A stretch of DNA of 64,000 bases from Solilutibacter silvestris (GCF_002895945.1 NZ_NPZB01000002.1:992001-1056000); one strand, 5' to 3'. Shown: positions 1 to 16,108, numbered from the stretch's first letter. Made by a program: numbers and translations. The notes: generated by a model not told the origin, from the sequence alone.

Positions 1-1
1 G

Positions 2-70
2 CCGGGCGAATTCCGCGTTTCCAGCGCCGAAGCGATGCTCGACACGATTGCAGCCCTTCCCCCAGCCTGA
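2..70 (+). CDS. Possible 3' end of an upstream gene (partial)
   Basis: From the left edge of the window one frame is open for 22 codons and ends in TGA at 68-70. It reads as a protein-like C-terminus (PGEFRVSSAEAMLDTIAALP followed by PA). The stop lies 13 bases before the start of the ferritin-like gene, a spacing that would fit an operon. Too little is present to name a family, and a chance open frame in GC-rich DNA cannot be excluded. Confidence 0.35.
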   Translation, partial: PGEFRVSSAEAMLDTIAALPPA

Positions 71-83
71 TCCAGGAGTTGCC

Positions 84-683
84 ATGAAGCACAGTGCCAA
101 GACCGCAAAGAAACATGCTGTATCCGCGAAACCCGCTGCAACGACTGACGAACAAGGATTCACCAGCGTCCAGACCTTGCGCAAACGTGCGCGCGAGGGT
201 TTGGACAAGGGACCGGTCACCTTCACCTACACTATCGACCGCAAGCAACTGGTCGCGAAGCTCAACGATGCGCTCGCCACCGAATGGGTCTGCGTGCTGC
301 GTTACATGCGCCATTACTTCTCGGCGGAAGGCATGCTGGCGGAACCGGTGAAGGCGGAATTCCTGGAACATGCCAAGGAAGAACAGAGCCATGCCGACCT
401 GATCGCCGAACGCATCGTGCAGCTTGGCGGCGAGCCCGACCTGAATCCCGCGACGCTGACCGCGCGCTCGCATGCCGAATACAAGGAAGGCAAGAACTTG
501 CGCGACATGGTCAAGGAAAACCTGATCGCCGAGCGCATCGCCATCGACAGCTACCGCGAACTGATCAACTGGATCGGCGACCGCGACACCACCACCAAGC
601 GCATGCTGGAAGGCATTCTGGCGATGGAAGAAGAACATGCCGATGATTTCCGCGACCTGCTCAACGGCTGGATCGGCGACTGA
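84..683 (+). CDS. Ferritin-like / bacterioferritin-type di-iron protein
   Basis: The 199-residue product is predicted to be a cytosolic ferritin-superfamily four-helix bundle for iron storage or oxidation. The di-iron ligand pattern is visible: Glu67, an ExxH at Glu100-His103, Glu150 and a second ExxH around Glu182-His185. About 50 N-terminal residues are Lys/Ala-rich and probably disordered, which makes the protein longer than a 158-residue bacterioferritin. The ATG at 84 was chosen because AGGAG lies eight bases upstream; an in-frame ATG at 48 has no such site. Whether it binds haem or forms a 24-mer or a Dps-like 12-mer cannot be told from sequence. It may follow an upstream gene that ends at position 70. 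Confidence 0.8.
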   Translation: MKHSAKTAKKHAVSAKPAATTDEQGFTSVQTLRKRAREGLDKGPVTFTYTIDRKQLVAKLNDALATEWVCVLRYMRHYFSAEGMLAEPVKAEFLEHAKEEQSHADLIAERIVQLGGEPDLNPATLTARSHAEYKEGKNLRDMVKENLIAERIAIDSYRELINWIGDRDTTTKRMLEGILAMEEEHADDFRDLLNGWIGD

Positions 684-819
684 AGCCAGCTGCACGGCGC
701 GTCATCACGCAGCGGCATATCGACATGACGACTGCTTCTGCGTTACCCGCCCACCCGGCGTTGTCCTGCAACGTCGCGTGGCCTAGCATCGCATCATCAC
801 TTTCCTGACGAGGTCGGGC

Positions 820-1746
820 ATGACGATTTATTCCGATGTCACCCAGCTGGTTGGCCGCACGCCGCTGGTCAAGATCAACCGCATCATCCAGAGCAAGGCG
901 ACGGTGCTGGCCAAGCTTGAGTTCTACAACCCGGCGAAATCGGTGAAGGACCGCATCGGCGTCGCCATCATCGATGCCGCGGTGGCCAGCGGCGAGTTGA
1001 AAGCGGGCGGCACGATCATCGAGGCGACCTCCGGCAACACCGGCATCGCGCTGGCGATGGTCGGCGCGGCACGCGGCTACAAGGTCGTGCTGACGATGCC
1101 CGATTCGATGAGCAAGGAACGTCGCGCCCTGCTCCGCGCCTACGGCGCCGAGCTGATCCTGACGCCCGCCGCCGAAGGCATGCGCGGCGCGGTCGAACGC
1201 GCGGACGCCATCGCGAAGGAACGCGGTGGAGTGCTGGCGCGCCAGTTCGCCAACGTCGCCAACCCGGCGATCCATCGCAAGACCACCGCCGAGGAAATCT
1301 GGAACGATACCGACGGCGAGGTCGACATCTTCATCGCCGGCATCGGCACCGGGGGCACCATCACCGGCGTCGGCCAGGTGTTGAAGGAACGCAAGCCATC
1401 GGTGAAGGTCTACGGCGTGGAACCGGCGGAATCGCCGATCCTCAACGGCGGCCAGCCCGGCCCGCACAAGATCCAGGGCCTTGGCGCGAACTTCATTCCC
1501 GAGATCCTTGATCGCACCATCTATGACGGCATCATCGATATCGACGCCGACACCGCAGTGGAATGGGCGCGTCGCGCGGCGAAGGAAGAAGGCCTGCTGG
1601 TTGGCATCTCGTCCGGTGCTGCACTCGCCGCCGCCAACCAGATCGCGCAACAGCCGGAAAGCGCCGGCAAAACCATCGTGGTGATCATCCCGAGTTTCGG
1701 CGAGCGTTATCTCTCCACCATCCTGTTCTCCGAACTGCTCGACTGA
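820..1746 (+). CDS. cysK: Cysteine synthase A (O-acetylserine sulfhydrylase)
   Basis: This PLP enzyme makes L-cysteine from O-acetylserine and sulfide in the cytosol. At 308 residues it has normal family length. The PLP lysine is Lys43 in the motif SVKDR, the asparagine/substrate loop TSGNTG is at 70-75, and the glycine-rich phosphate loop GIGTGGT follows near residue 177. The ATG at 820 follows a purine-rich ACGAGG. The gene for serine acetyltransferase begins four bases after the stop, so the two consecutive steps of cysteine synthesis are cotranscribed, and the proteins could form the classical CysK-CysE complex. The CysM isoform is possible, but the pairing favours CysK. Confidence 0.92.
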   Translation: MTIYSDVTQLVGRTPLVKINRIIQSKATVLAKLEFYNPAKSVKDRIGVAIIDAAVASGELKAGGTIIEATSGNTGIALAMVGAARGYKVVLTMPDSMSKERRALLRAYGAELILTPAAEGMRGAVERADAIAKERGGVLARQFANVANPAIHRKTTAEEIWNDTDGEVDIFIAGIGTGGTITGVGQVLKERKPSVKVYGVEPAESPILNGGQPGPHKIQGLGANFIPEILDRTIYDGIIDIDADTAVEWARRAAKEEGLLVGISSGAALAAANQIAQQPESAGKTIVVIIPSFGERYLSTILFSELLD

Positions 1747-1750
1747 GCGC

Positions 1751-2359
1751 ATGGCCGCGAACAACGCGCCGGGAGCATCTCCCGGCCTGCTCGGCCGTAT
1801 CCACGAGGACATCGCGGCGGTGCTGTCGCGCGATCCCGCGGCCACTTCGCCGTGGATTCCCTTCTTCACCGCGTCGGGTTTGCATGCGCTGTGGCTGCAT
1901 CGGATCGCGCATGGCCTGTGGCAGATCGCGCCATTGCGCTGGCTGGCGCGACTGATCGCCTACGGTTCGCGCATGGTCACCGGCGTGGAGATCCATCCTG
2001 CCGCGAAGATCGGCCGTCGCGTCGTGGTCGACCACGGCATGGGCGTGGTGATCGGTGAAACCGCCGAAGTCGGCGACGACGTGTTGATCTACCACGGCGT
2101 CACCTTGGGCGGCACCGCGAACGCACGCATCAAGCGCCACCCGACCATTGGCGATGGCGTGTTGATCGGCGCAGGCGCGAAGATCCTCGGACCGATCACC
2201 GTCGGCAACGCTGCGCGCATCGGCGCGAATGCGGTGGTGGTGACCGATGTGCCCGCTCATGGCGTGGCGGTGGGCGTGCCGGCGACCATCCGCGTGCCTG
2301 ATGCCCGCGAGGCCGCAGAACACGCCGATCCGTTGATCGATCCGGCGATGTGGATCTGA
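1751..2359 (+). CDS. cysE: Serine O-acetyltransferase
   Basis: It transfers acetyl from acetyl-CoA to L-serine, the committed step of cysteine synthesis. The 202-residue protein has the short N-terminal helical domain seen in the EpsC/short CysE group. After it comes a left-handed beta-helix of hexapeptide repeats from about residue 75, with the catalytic histidine region [13 protein letters not shown] and the CoA-side motif YHGVTLGG. It begins four bases after the cysK stop with no clear ribosome site of its own, so translation may be coupled. The C-terminus ends after the coil without the longer E. coli-type tail. It is the last gene before the convergent gyrA. Confidence 0.9.
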   Translation: MAANNAPGASPGLLGRIHEDIAAVLSRDPAATSPWIPFFTASGLHALWLHRIAHGLWQIAPLRWLARLIAYGSRMVTGVEIHPAAKIGRRVVVDHGMGVVIGETAEVGDDVLIYHGVTLGGTANARIKRHPTIGDGVLIGAGAKILGPITVGNAARIGANAVVVTDVPAHGVAVGVPATIRVPDAREAAEHADPLIDPAMWI

Positions 2360-2380
2360 TCTTAACGACCTGAAATGAAA

Positions 2381-2400
2381 CGGGCGCCTTGCGGCGCCCG
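2381..2400 (-). terminator. Rho-independent terminator of gyrA
   Basis: Perfect 8-bp arms CGGGCGCC and GGCGCCCG enclose a TTGC loop. On the minus strand the hairpin is followed by TTTCATTT, so it is best read as the gyrA terminator. On the plus strand no T run follows, so it is at most a weak stop for cysK-cysE. Confidence 0.75.
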
Positions 2401-2405
2401 AGTCG

Positions 2406-5036
<2,631 letters not shown>

Positions 5037-5139
5037 CAGGCTTCCGCTGGGTTCGGGAAACCGCCTGCGGCCACGCTGGAATCCACGCCTTGCAGGGCGC
5101 ATCCGGCGCGCCCGCGGGCGGCATCAATTCAGACGCTGA

Positions 5140-5145
5140 ATTCTA
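5140..5145 (-). promoter_or_regulatory. gyrA: Candidate -10 element for gyrA
   Basis: On the minus strand TAGAAT lies about 104 bases upstream of the gyrA ATG, inside the AT-richer stretch 5120-5230 that stands out from the GC-rich surroundings. No good -35 hexamer sits 16-18 bases upstream, so this is only a tentative promoter. Confidence 0.3.
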
Positions 5146-5289
5146 GCATGAATGACGCCTGAAATCACGTCGAATTCTTTTTAAAAATCAGATAGTTATG
5201 GCGAATTTTCGATGGCATGCAAGTACACGAGTCGAATGGTGTTCCGCAGCATGGAAATATCATCGAGTCGACACGCGACCAACGCGTGC

Positions 5290-6357
5290 TCAGCGCCGGA
5301 GCAACGCAGCCATCGAAGCCGCATCCGGCTGCTTCACCACGCCACGCTCGGTCACGATCGCAGTGATGAGTTCATGCGGCGTGACATCGAACACCGGATT
5401 CCATGCGCGCACGCCTTCGGCAACCGTGCGTTCATCACGAAAACTGAGCAGTTCCGCGGAATCGCGTTCCTCGATCTCGATCTCGTCGCCATGCGCTGTC
5501 GCCATGTCCACCGTCGACGACGGCGCCACCACCATGAAGCCGACCCCGTGATGCTTCGCCGCGATCGCCAACTGATAGGTTCCGATCTTGTTGGCGGTAT
5601 CGCCATTGGCGCAGATGCGATCGGCGCCGACGATCACCCATTGCACCTGGCCAGTCTTCATCAGGTGCGCGGCAGCGGAATCGGCGATCAATGTCGCGTC
5701 GATGCCGTCTTGCTGAAGCTCCCACACTGTCAGGCGTGCACCCTGGTTCCACGGCCGCGTTTCTCCCGCGAACACGCGCGCGATTCGTCCCTGTGCAACA
5801 CCGGCTCGAATCACGCCGAGTGCGGTACCGAACCCTGCAGTCGCTAGCGATCCGGTATTGCAATGGGTGAGCACGCCGCTGCCCGCTGCGATCAATGCCG
5901 CGCCCAGCGTGCCCATCGCGTGATTGGCAGCGAGGTCTTCCGTTTCGATCGCCCTCGCTTCGCGCTCCAGCACCTCGCGCCAATCCGCACCCGCCGTCGC
6001 CAGCGCCGCGCGCATCCGCGCCAGCGCCCAGGCCAGATTCACCGCCGTCGGGCGTGCCGCGTTGAGTCGATCCAGTGCAGGCTGCATGCGTGCGAGCGCT
6101 TCATCGCCACTGGCTGCATCGATCGCACGTGCAGCGAGTACCACACCCCAAGCTGCAGCGATGCCGATCGCCGGCGCGCCACGCACCACCAGTGCACGAA
6201 TGGCTGCGGCCACTTCATCGCTGCTGCGCGACGCCAAGTATGTCGTGGAGAATGGCAAGTGGCGCTGATCGAGCAGTTCCAGCGCATCACCCGTCCAGCG
6301 GATCGGGCGAATGCGGTCGTAACGTGCGTAGTCGAAGGTTTCGCTCATGATCGCCAT
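5290..6357 (-). CDS. mtnA: S-methyl-5-thioribose-1-phosphate isomerase
   Basis: MtnA converts 5-methylthioribose-1-phosphate to the ribulose form in the methionine salvage pathway. The 355-residue sequence carries the two catalytic residues of the family: Cys166 in [10 protein letters not shown] and Asp246 in [10 protein letters not shown]. The NKIGTYQ segment that follows is typical of MtnA rather than of eIF2B-alpha. A second in-frame ATG at 6348 could be the true start; neither has a strong ribosome site. It stands alone here, but methylthio-purine phosphorylase (58807) and a methionine aminotransferase-like gene (44692) lie elsewhere in the window, so several salvage steps are encoded without being clustered. 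Confidence 0.93.
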   Translation of the reverse strand: MAIMSETFDYARYDRIRPIRWTGDALELLDQRHLPFSTTYLASRSSDEVAAAIRALVVRGAPAIGIAAAWGVVLAARAIDAASGDEALARMQPALDRLNAARPTAVNLAWALARMRAALATAGADWREVLEREARAIETEDLAANHAMGTLGAALIAAGSGVLTHCNTGSLATAGFGTALGVIRAGVAQGRIARVFAGETRPWNQGARLTVWELQQDGIDATLIADSAAAHLMKTGQVQWVIVGADRICANGDTANKIGTYQLAIAAKHHGVGFMVVAPSSTVDMATAHGDEIEIEERDSAELLSFRDERTVAEGVRAWNPVFDVTPHELITAIVTERGVVKQPDAASMAALLRR

Positions 6358-6393
6358 TCTAGGCGACCAGCGCTTTTCTCCGCACAGTCGTGC

Positions 6394-6987
6394 TCAGCGC
6401 CTGCGTTCATTCCAGTCGCCACGATCGTCATCGCCATCGCGCCGGCTCCAACCAGTGGTGATGAACTCGGCGCGACAGCCGGCCGTGACCCACACGCCGC
6501 GACGATCTTGTCCCCAGGTCCGTCCTTCGTCGCAGTCGCTGCTGGAAATCTGGCGAACCAGGCGCACGCGCCCGCCGTCAATCGGGCAGTAGATCTGGTG
6601 ACCTTTGCGCGATTCGCAGGTGAAGCGCTGGCCACCGCCATTTCCGTAGCCATAGTTCCCGTAATCACGATTGCCGCCATATCGGTCATCGCCCATCACG
6701 AACTCGCCACGACATCCACCGCTGACCCAGATGCCACCGCGACTCACGCCCCAGGTGCGCCCTTCTTCGCAGGCGCTGTCGGACAACTGGCGCGCAAGGC
6801 GCATGCCGTAACGGGTATCGGCCTGGCACTGGCTGGTGCGGCCGTTCATCGATTCGCAGCGGATCATGCCCATGCCCTGCCCCGCTGGGTATCCGCCATT
6901 GCCGGGATAACCGGAATACTGCGCATGGCTGGCGGGCGCGGCGAAAGCGAGCGCGGCGAACATCGGCAGATGACGAATCATGGACAT
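6394..6987 (-). CDS. Exported DUF3011 protein with two repeats
   Basis: The 197-residue product has a signal peptide of about 20 residues ending ASHA-Q, a Gly/Tyr-rich linker, and then two copies of the DUF3011 module. Each module is about 55 residues with the pattern CES..G.....C, a central RQLS..C.EGRTWG and a final GIWV..GCR.EF, giving four conserved cysteines that could form two disulfides. The family is typical of xanthomonads, and its function is not known. The ATG at 6987 follows ACAGGAG; upstream in-frame codons lack this. It lies next to a larger protein built from four of the same modules, so the pair probably arose by duplication. The C-terminus is rich in Asp/Arg. Confidence 0.75.
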   Translation of the reverse strand: MSMIRHLPMFAALAFAAPASHAQYSGYPGNGGYPAGQGMGMIRCESMNGRTSQCQADTRYGMRLARQLSDSACEEGRTWGVSRGGIWVSGGCRGEFVMGDDRYGGNRDYGNYGYGNGGGQRFTCESRKGHQIYCPIDGGRVRLVRQISSSDCDEGRTWGQDRRGVWVTAGCRAEFITTGWSRRDGDDDRGDWNERRR

Positions 6988-7101
6988 GGCGCGCTCCTGT
7001 TCAGGGTCGGGAAGACGCTCCGAATCTAACGCGCGATTCCATAACGCCAGCCCAAACACGCCTGTTGGTGCTGGCCGGTGTTGCCACCCATTCAGCCGAT
7101 A

Positions 7102-8067
7102 TCAGAGGACGTGGAAATCCGCGCGACAACCGTGGCTCACGTGCAAGCCATCACTGCGCACTTCCCAGTTCTTGCCTTCCACGCAGGGCGTATTGGATCG
7201 CTGTTCCTGCACCCGCACGCGCGCGCCAGCTGGCAACGGGCAGATGTTTTCCTTGCCGTGGTTCGAATCGCAACGCACCGCCTGGCCCGCCTGCGCAGGA
7301 TCGACGTCGATGGTGAAGATCGCCCGGCAGCCGCGCGTCACCCACACGCCATCCTCGTCGTAGTCCCAGGTCTTGCCTCTGGTGCACGCGAGATTGGACA
7401 ACTGTCGCGACAGCGCCACGCCGCGTCCGGTATCGACACTGCAACTCTGGCGCCCGCCATTGTTGGATTCACAGCGGATCGTTCGCCCCGGTGACGCCGC
7501 TACCGGCATTTCGCCAACCAGGAATTCACCGCGACAACCTCCCGCGACCCAGATGCCGGTGGCATCGGTGCCCCAGGTCTGGGAACGGATGCACGATGCG
7601 TCGTTGTTGTTGCGCTGGCGTGCCAGGCGAATGGTCTGGGTGACATCGGCGTCGCAATGCGCCCAGCGCGATTGCCACGATTCGCAGACGACCAATCCGC
7701 GCCGCGCAGAGCGCGCAGGTGCGAGCACGGGTGCAGCCGGTTTCGCAGCAGGCGCCGGCGCGGCCGCATTGCCTGCCGCCGCCGCAGTTTCGCCGAGTTT
7801 GAAATCGGCGCGACAGCCGTGATCGACCCAGATGCCGTTGGCGTCGATATCCCAATCGCGCCCACGCACGCATTCCGTCTTCGATCGTTGCAACGACAAC
7901 GTCACGCCCTTGGTGGCATCGGCATCGCAATGGACACGCTCGCCGTTCTTCGAATCGCAGGCGACGACGTCGCCGGGATGGCGTTTGAACCACGAACGCC
8001 AGTCCGCCCTAGGCTCTGGGCTTGCGGCGGCGGCGCCGGCCATGGCGATGACGAGAACGAAATACAT
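7102..8067 (-). CDS. Exported DUF3011 protein with four repeats
   Basis: The 321-residue product starts with a short hydrophobic signal (MYFVLVIAMAGAAAAS) and is composed almost entirely of four DUF3011 modules. They start near residues 34, 128, 197 and 261, each with four Cys and the TW/NW...GCRADF ending. An Ala/Pro-rich linker (about residues 94-124) separates module 1 from the rest. The last module is the most diverged (NWEVRSDGLHVSHGCRADF). Secretion or periplasmic location is inferred from the signal and cysteine pairs. No catalytic motif is visible; carbohydrate or cell-wall binding is a guess. It lies 114 bases upstream of the two-repeat paralogue on the same strand, so the two may be cotranscribed. 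Confidence 0.72.
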   Translation of the reverse strand: MYFVLVIAMAGAAAASPEPRADWRSWFKRHPGDVVACDSKNGERVHCDADATKGVTLSLQRSKTECVRGRDWDIDANGIWVDHGCRADFKLGETAAAAGNAAAPAPAAKPAAPVLAPARSARRGLVVCESWQSRWAHCDADVTQTIRLARQRNNNDASCIRSQTWGTDATGIWVAGGCRGEFLVGEMPVAASPGRTIRCESNNGGRQSCSVDTGRGVALSRQLSNLACTRGKTWDYDEDGVWVTRGCRAIFTIDVDPAQAGQAVRCDSNHGKENICPLPAGARVRVQEQRSNTPCVEGKNWEVRSDGLHVSHGCRADFHVL

Positions 8068-8122
8068 GCCAAGAATCTAGCTTGCAACGCGCAAGATGGC
8101 GAGAGGACGCTGGTGTACGGGT

Positions 8123-11909
<3,787 letters not shown>

Positions 11910-11997
11910 TGCGGTTCCTCTCCGTCTTCAACCGATGAGTGTAGGACGATCGTGCCGGCGCGGCCATCGCGCGCCGGTCACGATGGCCGGATGTGGG

Positions 11998-14900
11998 TCA
12001 GGCGACACCGGCCAGGCGACTCGCTTCGGCAAGATCGACCGAGACCATGCGGCTCACGCCGGCCTCGCGCATGGTCACGCCCAGCATCTGCTCGGCCGCT
12101 TCCATCGTCGCCTTGTTATGGGTGACGAACAGGAACTGCACGGCGTCGCTCATCTCCTTGACCATCGTCGTGAAGCGGCCGACGTTGGCCTCGTCGAGCG
12201 GCGCGTCGACTTCGTCGAGCAGGCAGAACGGCGCGGGATTGAGCCGGAAGATGGCGAACACCAGCGCGACCGCGGTCATCGCCTTCTCGCCGCCCGAGAG
12301 TAGCGAGATGTTGGAAACGCGCTTGCCCGGCGGACGCGCCATGATGGCGACGCCGGTATCGAGGAGATCTTCGCCGGTGAGTTCGAGATAGGCGTGGCCA
12401 CCACCGAACAGGCGCGGATACAGTTCCTGCACGCCGGCATTGACGCGATCGAAGGTGTCCTTGAAGCGGCCACGGGTCTCGCGATCGATCTTGCGAATGG
12501 CGTCTTCCAGCGTGTCCAGCGCAGTGGTGAGATCGGCGTCCTGGGCATCAAGGTATTCCTTGCGCTGGGCGGACTCGGCGTGTTCCTGGATCGCGGCGAG
12601 GTTGACCGGTTCAAGGCGCCGCATGCGCGTTTCGAGGTCGCCGACCACGCGTTCCCACGCCTGCGCATCGGCATTTTCATCCAGCGTGTTGATGACATCG
12701 TCGAGTGCGAAGCCGGCACCGGTCACGGCGACGCGCAACTGTTCCGCTGCCAATGCCAGTGCTTGTTGATCGAGCTTGCGCTGGCTGATCGCTTCGCGCT
12801 GGGTGATCGAATGGCTGTCGCGCTGCTGGCGGGTCTGTTCGAATTCACGCAACTCGTTGTCGATCGCTTCCAGTTTCGCGCGCGCCGCGGTCAATCCCTG
12901 GTCGACGCGCACGCGCTCGGCCAATGCCGCCTGGCGTTGCTGGTCGAGCGCCTGCACCGGTGAATCGCCTTCGGCCAGCTGGCCGACGAGTTCGCCCAGT
13001 CGCGTATCGAGCTGGCCACGCTGGCTGCCCATGCGATCGAGCGACTGCATCAACGACACCACCTGTGCACGCTGGCTCTCCAGCGACAATTGCAACGCGT
13101 GCAAGGCGTCGCGTGATTCACGGGCGGCATGTCGGGCGGCATCGCGCTGTTCACTGAAGCTGCGACGCTCGGCCTCCAGCGCCGCACGCGCCTGCTCCAG
13201 TCCGGCCATGCGTTCAACAGTCGATTCCAGCCGCGCGCGTGCCTCGCGGGCACCCGCCTGGGCTTCACCGCCCGCCTGCGCGATCTGCGCCAACTCGGTC
13301 TCGATGGCGGCGATGCGATCGCGCGCGCTCTGCAAGCGGCCCTGCTGGCTCTGCAGGCGACCCGCCAGTTCGGAGACATTGCGATGCGCGTGGTACAGCG
13401 CACGCTGCGCGTCTTCGCGTTCCTGCTCGGCGGCGAGCGCACGATCGCGTGACGAAGCGATCTTCTGGTCGAGCTCGCGTTCGCGCCCCTGCAGCGCGTC
13501 GATGCTCGAACGCAGCGACTGGATCTCGCGTCCGCGGATCAGCGCGCCCTGCTTGACCGCGCCCGAACGCATCACCCGCACCCAACCCGGGCCGAGGCGT
13601 TCGCCGGCACGAGTGATCACCGAAGCGCCCTCGCCCAGCGTCGCCAGCAAGGCGCGCGCCTCGGGCAGCGTTTCCGCGACATGGAGATTAGCGAGCAGGC
13701 GACGGATCGCCAGCGGCCCCTTCACCCGCGCCGCCAGCGAAGTGTCGGCGAATTCGTCATTGCCTGCGTCCGGCGACACCAGCGTCAACCGGCCTTCGCC
13801 GAGTTCGCCCAGCGCTTCCACCAGCGCTTCCGGCGACTCCACCAGCACGCCTTCGATCATCTGGCCAAGCGCGCCTTCGACGGCAGCTTCCCAGCCTTCC
13901 TGCACGTCCAGCGTTTCGCCGACGCGACGCGCGCTGTCGAGCCCGTGCTTCTTCAACCATTCGACCGCGGCGCCCTGCTCCTGCCCGAGTGCGGCATGCT
14001 GCAGCGCTTCCAGCGACGACAAGCGACCACGCGCACCCTGCAATTCCTTGCGCACTTCGGCAAGTTCGCCCTGCGCAGTGCGTTGGTCTTCCTGCAACTG
14101 CGTGACCGTGGCCTTGCGCGTTTCGAGATCACTGGTGAGCCCGTCCAGTGCCGCCTTATGCGTGTCATGACCCTGCTGCGCTTCCGCGAAGGCGTTGGCC
14201 AGCGCATCGAGATCGTGGCCGGAACGTTCCGCTTCGAGTTTTTCACGACGGCGCTCGCCATCCAACAACTGGCGGTCGAGATAATCGACGCGGGTGCGAT
14301 CGACATCGCCACTGCGCGCGGCTTCGTTCTGCTCGCGGACATGCGTATCCCAGCGCTGCTGCAAATCGGCCAGCGCGGCATCGGCATCGCGCAACGCGGC
14401 CTGTTTGGTCTCGTCGTCCGCTTTCAACTGGGCCAGGCGCGGTTCCGATTCCTCCAGCGCGGCTTTCAACGCCGCGAGCTTGTCGCCATCGCCACTGATG
14501 TGGCCAACCAGCTCCATCAGCGCCGCTTCGGCTTCACTGCGTGCCTGCTGCAGGCGCGACGACATTTCCTTCTGGTGATGGATCTGCTGTTCGATGCGCG
14601 CCAGCGTGCCGCCCACTTCGTACACCTCGGCCTGCGCCTTGGCATGCACGTCGGTGGCTTCCTGATGGCGAATGCGGCCGGTTTCGATCTGGCGTTCGGC
14701 TTCGCGTTGCTCGGCGACCAGCTGCTCCAATCGGGTTTCATCGGCAGCCAGCGCCTGGCGATGCGTTTGCAACTGGACATCGAGCGCGCGGAACTGCAGC
14801 GCCTTCCACTCGGCATCCTTGACCAGCCGTTCACTCTGCAACGCGGTGTATTGCTCGGCCTGCTTGGCCTGGCGCGCCAGGTGCTGCAACTGCTTGCCGA

Positions 14901-15501
14901 CTTCATCGCGCAGGTCGGTCAGGCGTTCGAGATTCTCGCGAGTGTGGCGGATGCGGGTCTCAGTCTCGCGCCGGCGTTCCTTGTACTTGGAAATGCCGGC
15001 AGCTTCTTCCAGATAGACGCGCAGTTCTTCGGGCTTGGCCTCGATGATCTGGCTGATCATGCCCTGCTCGATGATCGAGTAGCTGCGTGGGCCGAGACCG
15101 GTGCCGAGGAACAGGTCGGTGATGTCGCGGCGACGGCATTTGGTGCCGTTGAGGTAGTACTGGCTCTGGCCATCGCGACCGACGCTGCGCTTCACCGAGA
15201 TTTCGTTGAAGGCGGCGTATTCGCCGGTGATGGCGTGGTCGCCGTTGTCGAAGATCAGTTCGACCGTGGCCTGCGACACCGGCTTGCGCGCGTTCGATCC
15301 CGAAAAGATCACGTCGGTGGCGTTGTCGCCGCGCAGGCGGCTGGCCGAGGATTCGCCCATCACCCAGCGCACGGCATCGATGATGTTGGATTTGCCGCAC
15401 CCGTTCGGACCGACGATGCCGGTCATGTTGGTCGGCAAATGCAGCGTGGTGGGATCGACGAACGATTTGAAACCGGCGAGCTTGATGGTGGACAGACGCA
15501 T
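11998..15501 (-). CDS. smc: Chromosome segregation protein SMC
   Basis: SMC is the ATPase of the bacterial condensin SMC-ScpAB. The 1167-residue protein has the N-terminal Walker A GPNGCGKSN (about 32-40), a long coiled coil from roughly residue 170, a hinge near 510-670, the returning coiled coil and a C-terminal head. The head carries the signature LSGGEKAMTA and Walker B CLLDEVDAPLD. Its partners scpA and scpB lie about 24 kb away at 39098-40752. The ATG at 15501 matches the conserved MRLSTIKLAGFKSF opening. A near-perfect 24-bp palindrome lies 54 bases upstream. Many gammaproteobacteria use MukBEF instead; presence of SMC-ScpAB fits xanthomonads. Confidence 0.97.
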   Translation of the reverse strand: MRLSTIKLAGFKSFVDPTTLHLPTNMTGIVGPNGCGKSNIIDAVRWVMGESSASRLRGDNATDVIFSGSNARKPVSQATVELIFDNGDHAITGEYAAFNEISVKRSVGRDGQSQYYLNGTKCRRRDITDLFLGTGLGPRSYSIIEQGMISQIIEAKPEELRVYLEEAAGISKYKERRRETETRIRHTRENLERLTDLRDEVGKQLQHLARQAKQAEQYTALQSERLVKDAEWKALQFRALDVQLQTHRQALAADETRLEQLVAEQREAERQIETGRIRHQEATDVHAKAQAEVYEVGGTLARIEQQIHHQKEMSSRLQQARSEAEAALMELVGHISGDGDKLAALKAALEESEPRLAQLKADDETKQAALRDADAALADLQQRWDTHVREQNEAARSGDVDRTRVDYLDRQLLDGERRREKLEAERSGHDLDALANAFAEAQQGHDTHKAALDGLTSDLETRKATVTQLQEDQRTAQGELAEVRKELQGARGRLSSLEALQHAALGQEQGAAVEWLKKHGLDSARRVGETLDVQEGWEAAVEGALGQMIEGVLVESPEALVEALGELGEGRLTLVSPDAGNDEFADTSLAARVKGPLAIRRLLANLHVAETLPEARALLATLGEGASVITRAGERLGPGWVRVMRSGAVKQGALIRGREIQSLRSSIDALQGRERELDQKIASSRDRALAAEQEREDAQRALYHAHRNVSELAGRLQSQQGRLQSARDRIAAIETELAQIAQAGGEAQAGAREARARLESTVERMAGLEQARAALEAERRSFSEQRDAARHAARESRDALHALQLSLESQRAQVVSLMQSLDRMGSQRGQLDTRLGELVGQLAEGDSPVQALDQQRQAALAERVRVDQGLTAARAKLEAIDNELREFEQTRQQRDSHSITQREAISQRKLDQQALALAAEQLRVAVTGAGFALDDVINTLDENADAQAWERVVGDLETRMRRLEPVNLAAIQEHAESAQRKEYLDAQDADLTTALDTLEDAIRKIDRETRGRFKDTFDRVNAGVQELYPRLFGGGHAYLELTGEDLLDTGVAIMARPPGKRVSNISLLSGGEKAMTAVALVFAIFRLNPAPFCLLDEVDAPLDEANVGRFTTMVKEMSDAVQFLFVTHNKATMEAAEQMLGVTMREAGVSRMVSVDLAEASRLAGVA

Positions 15502-15554
15502 GGGTCGATGGGGCTTCCTGCGCCATCCGGCGCATCGATTTCAGATGAGATTTC

Positions 15555-15578
15555 GTCTATAACCAATTGATTATAGAC
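15555..15578. promoter_or_regulatory. 24-bp palindrome between smc and a small exported-protein gene
   Basis: Arms GTCTATAA and TTATAGAC are perfect, and the eight central bases contain CAATTG. Eleven of twelve base pairs are therefore symmetric around 15566/15567. It sits in an AT-rich island in the divergent intergenic region, 54-77 bases upstream of smc, where a dimeric repressor could cover the smc promoter. No T run follows, so it is not a typical terminator. The binding protein is unknown. Confidence 0.55.
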
Positions 15579-15751
15579 ATAAGGTGTCCCGAAAACCGTA
15601 CGGGATTCCGCAGTATAGCGGGCTGACAATCGGTTGACCGCGGAGCATGGACCGGGGATGACGAAACTGTCACTCAACCTTGGAGGGGATCGCCCGTTGA
15701 TGGTTGCGAATCCACCGCGGATTCCCACCCCCACCACGAAAGGAAACAGCC

Positions 15752-16108
15752 ATGATCCGCAACCTCATCATCGCCACCGCCCTCGCCGGCCTGTCCATCG
15801 CCGCCATCGCCCCGGTCACCGCTTCGGCCGCGACCACCACCAAGAAGCACGAGTCGCGCTGGGATCGCCACCACCCGCGCCGCGACGAAGTGAACGACCG
15901 CCTGGCCAATCAGCGCAAGCGCATCCGCGACGAGCGCAAGGAAGGCGATCTCAGCAAGTCCCAGGCGCAAACCCTGCGCAAGGATGACCACCAGATCCGC
16001 CAGGAAGAACGCGACATGGCGTCGCAGAACCATGGTCACATCACCAAGAGCGAACAGAAGACGCTGAACCAGCAGGAAAACGCCGTCAGCAAGAAGATCG
16101 GCGAATAA
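15752..16108 (+). CDS. Small basic exported protein of unknown function
   Basis: The 118-residue product has a clear signal peptide (MIRNLIIATALAGLSIAAIA, cleavage near TASA-A). The mature part is very hydrophilic and helical, rich in Lys, Arg, Glu and Gln: heptad-like segments with NDRLANQRKRIRDERKEG and KSEQKTLNQQENAVSKKIGE. It probably forms helical hairpins in the periplasm. AAAGGAAA precedes the ATG at 15752. No family with known function was recognised. It is divergent from smc and ends three bases before the convergent ABC-ATPase gene, leaving no room for a separate terminator. Confidence 0.7.
   Translation: MIRNLIIATALAGLSIAAIAPVTASAATTTKKHESRWDRHHPRRDEVNDRLANQRKRIRDERKEGDLSKSQAQTLRKDDHQIRQEERDMASQNHGHITKSEQKTLNQQENAVSKKIGE

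Noticed and set aside
13681-15570. 629-codon plus-strand open frame opposite smc
   Set aside because: Antisense to a clearly conserved SMC with intact head and signature motifs. The shadow is Leu/Gln-rich low complexity typical of coiled-coil reverse reading.
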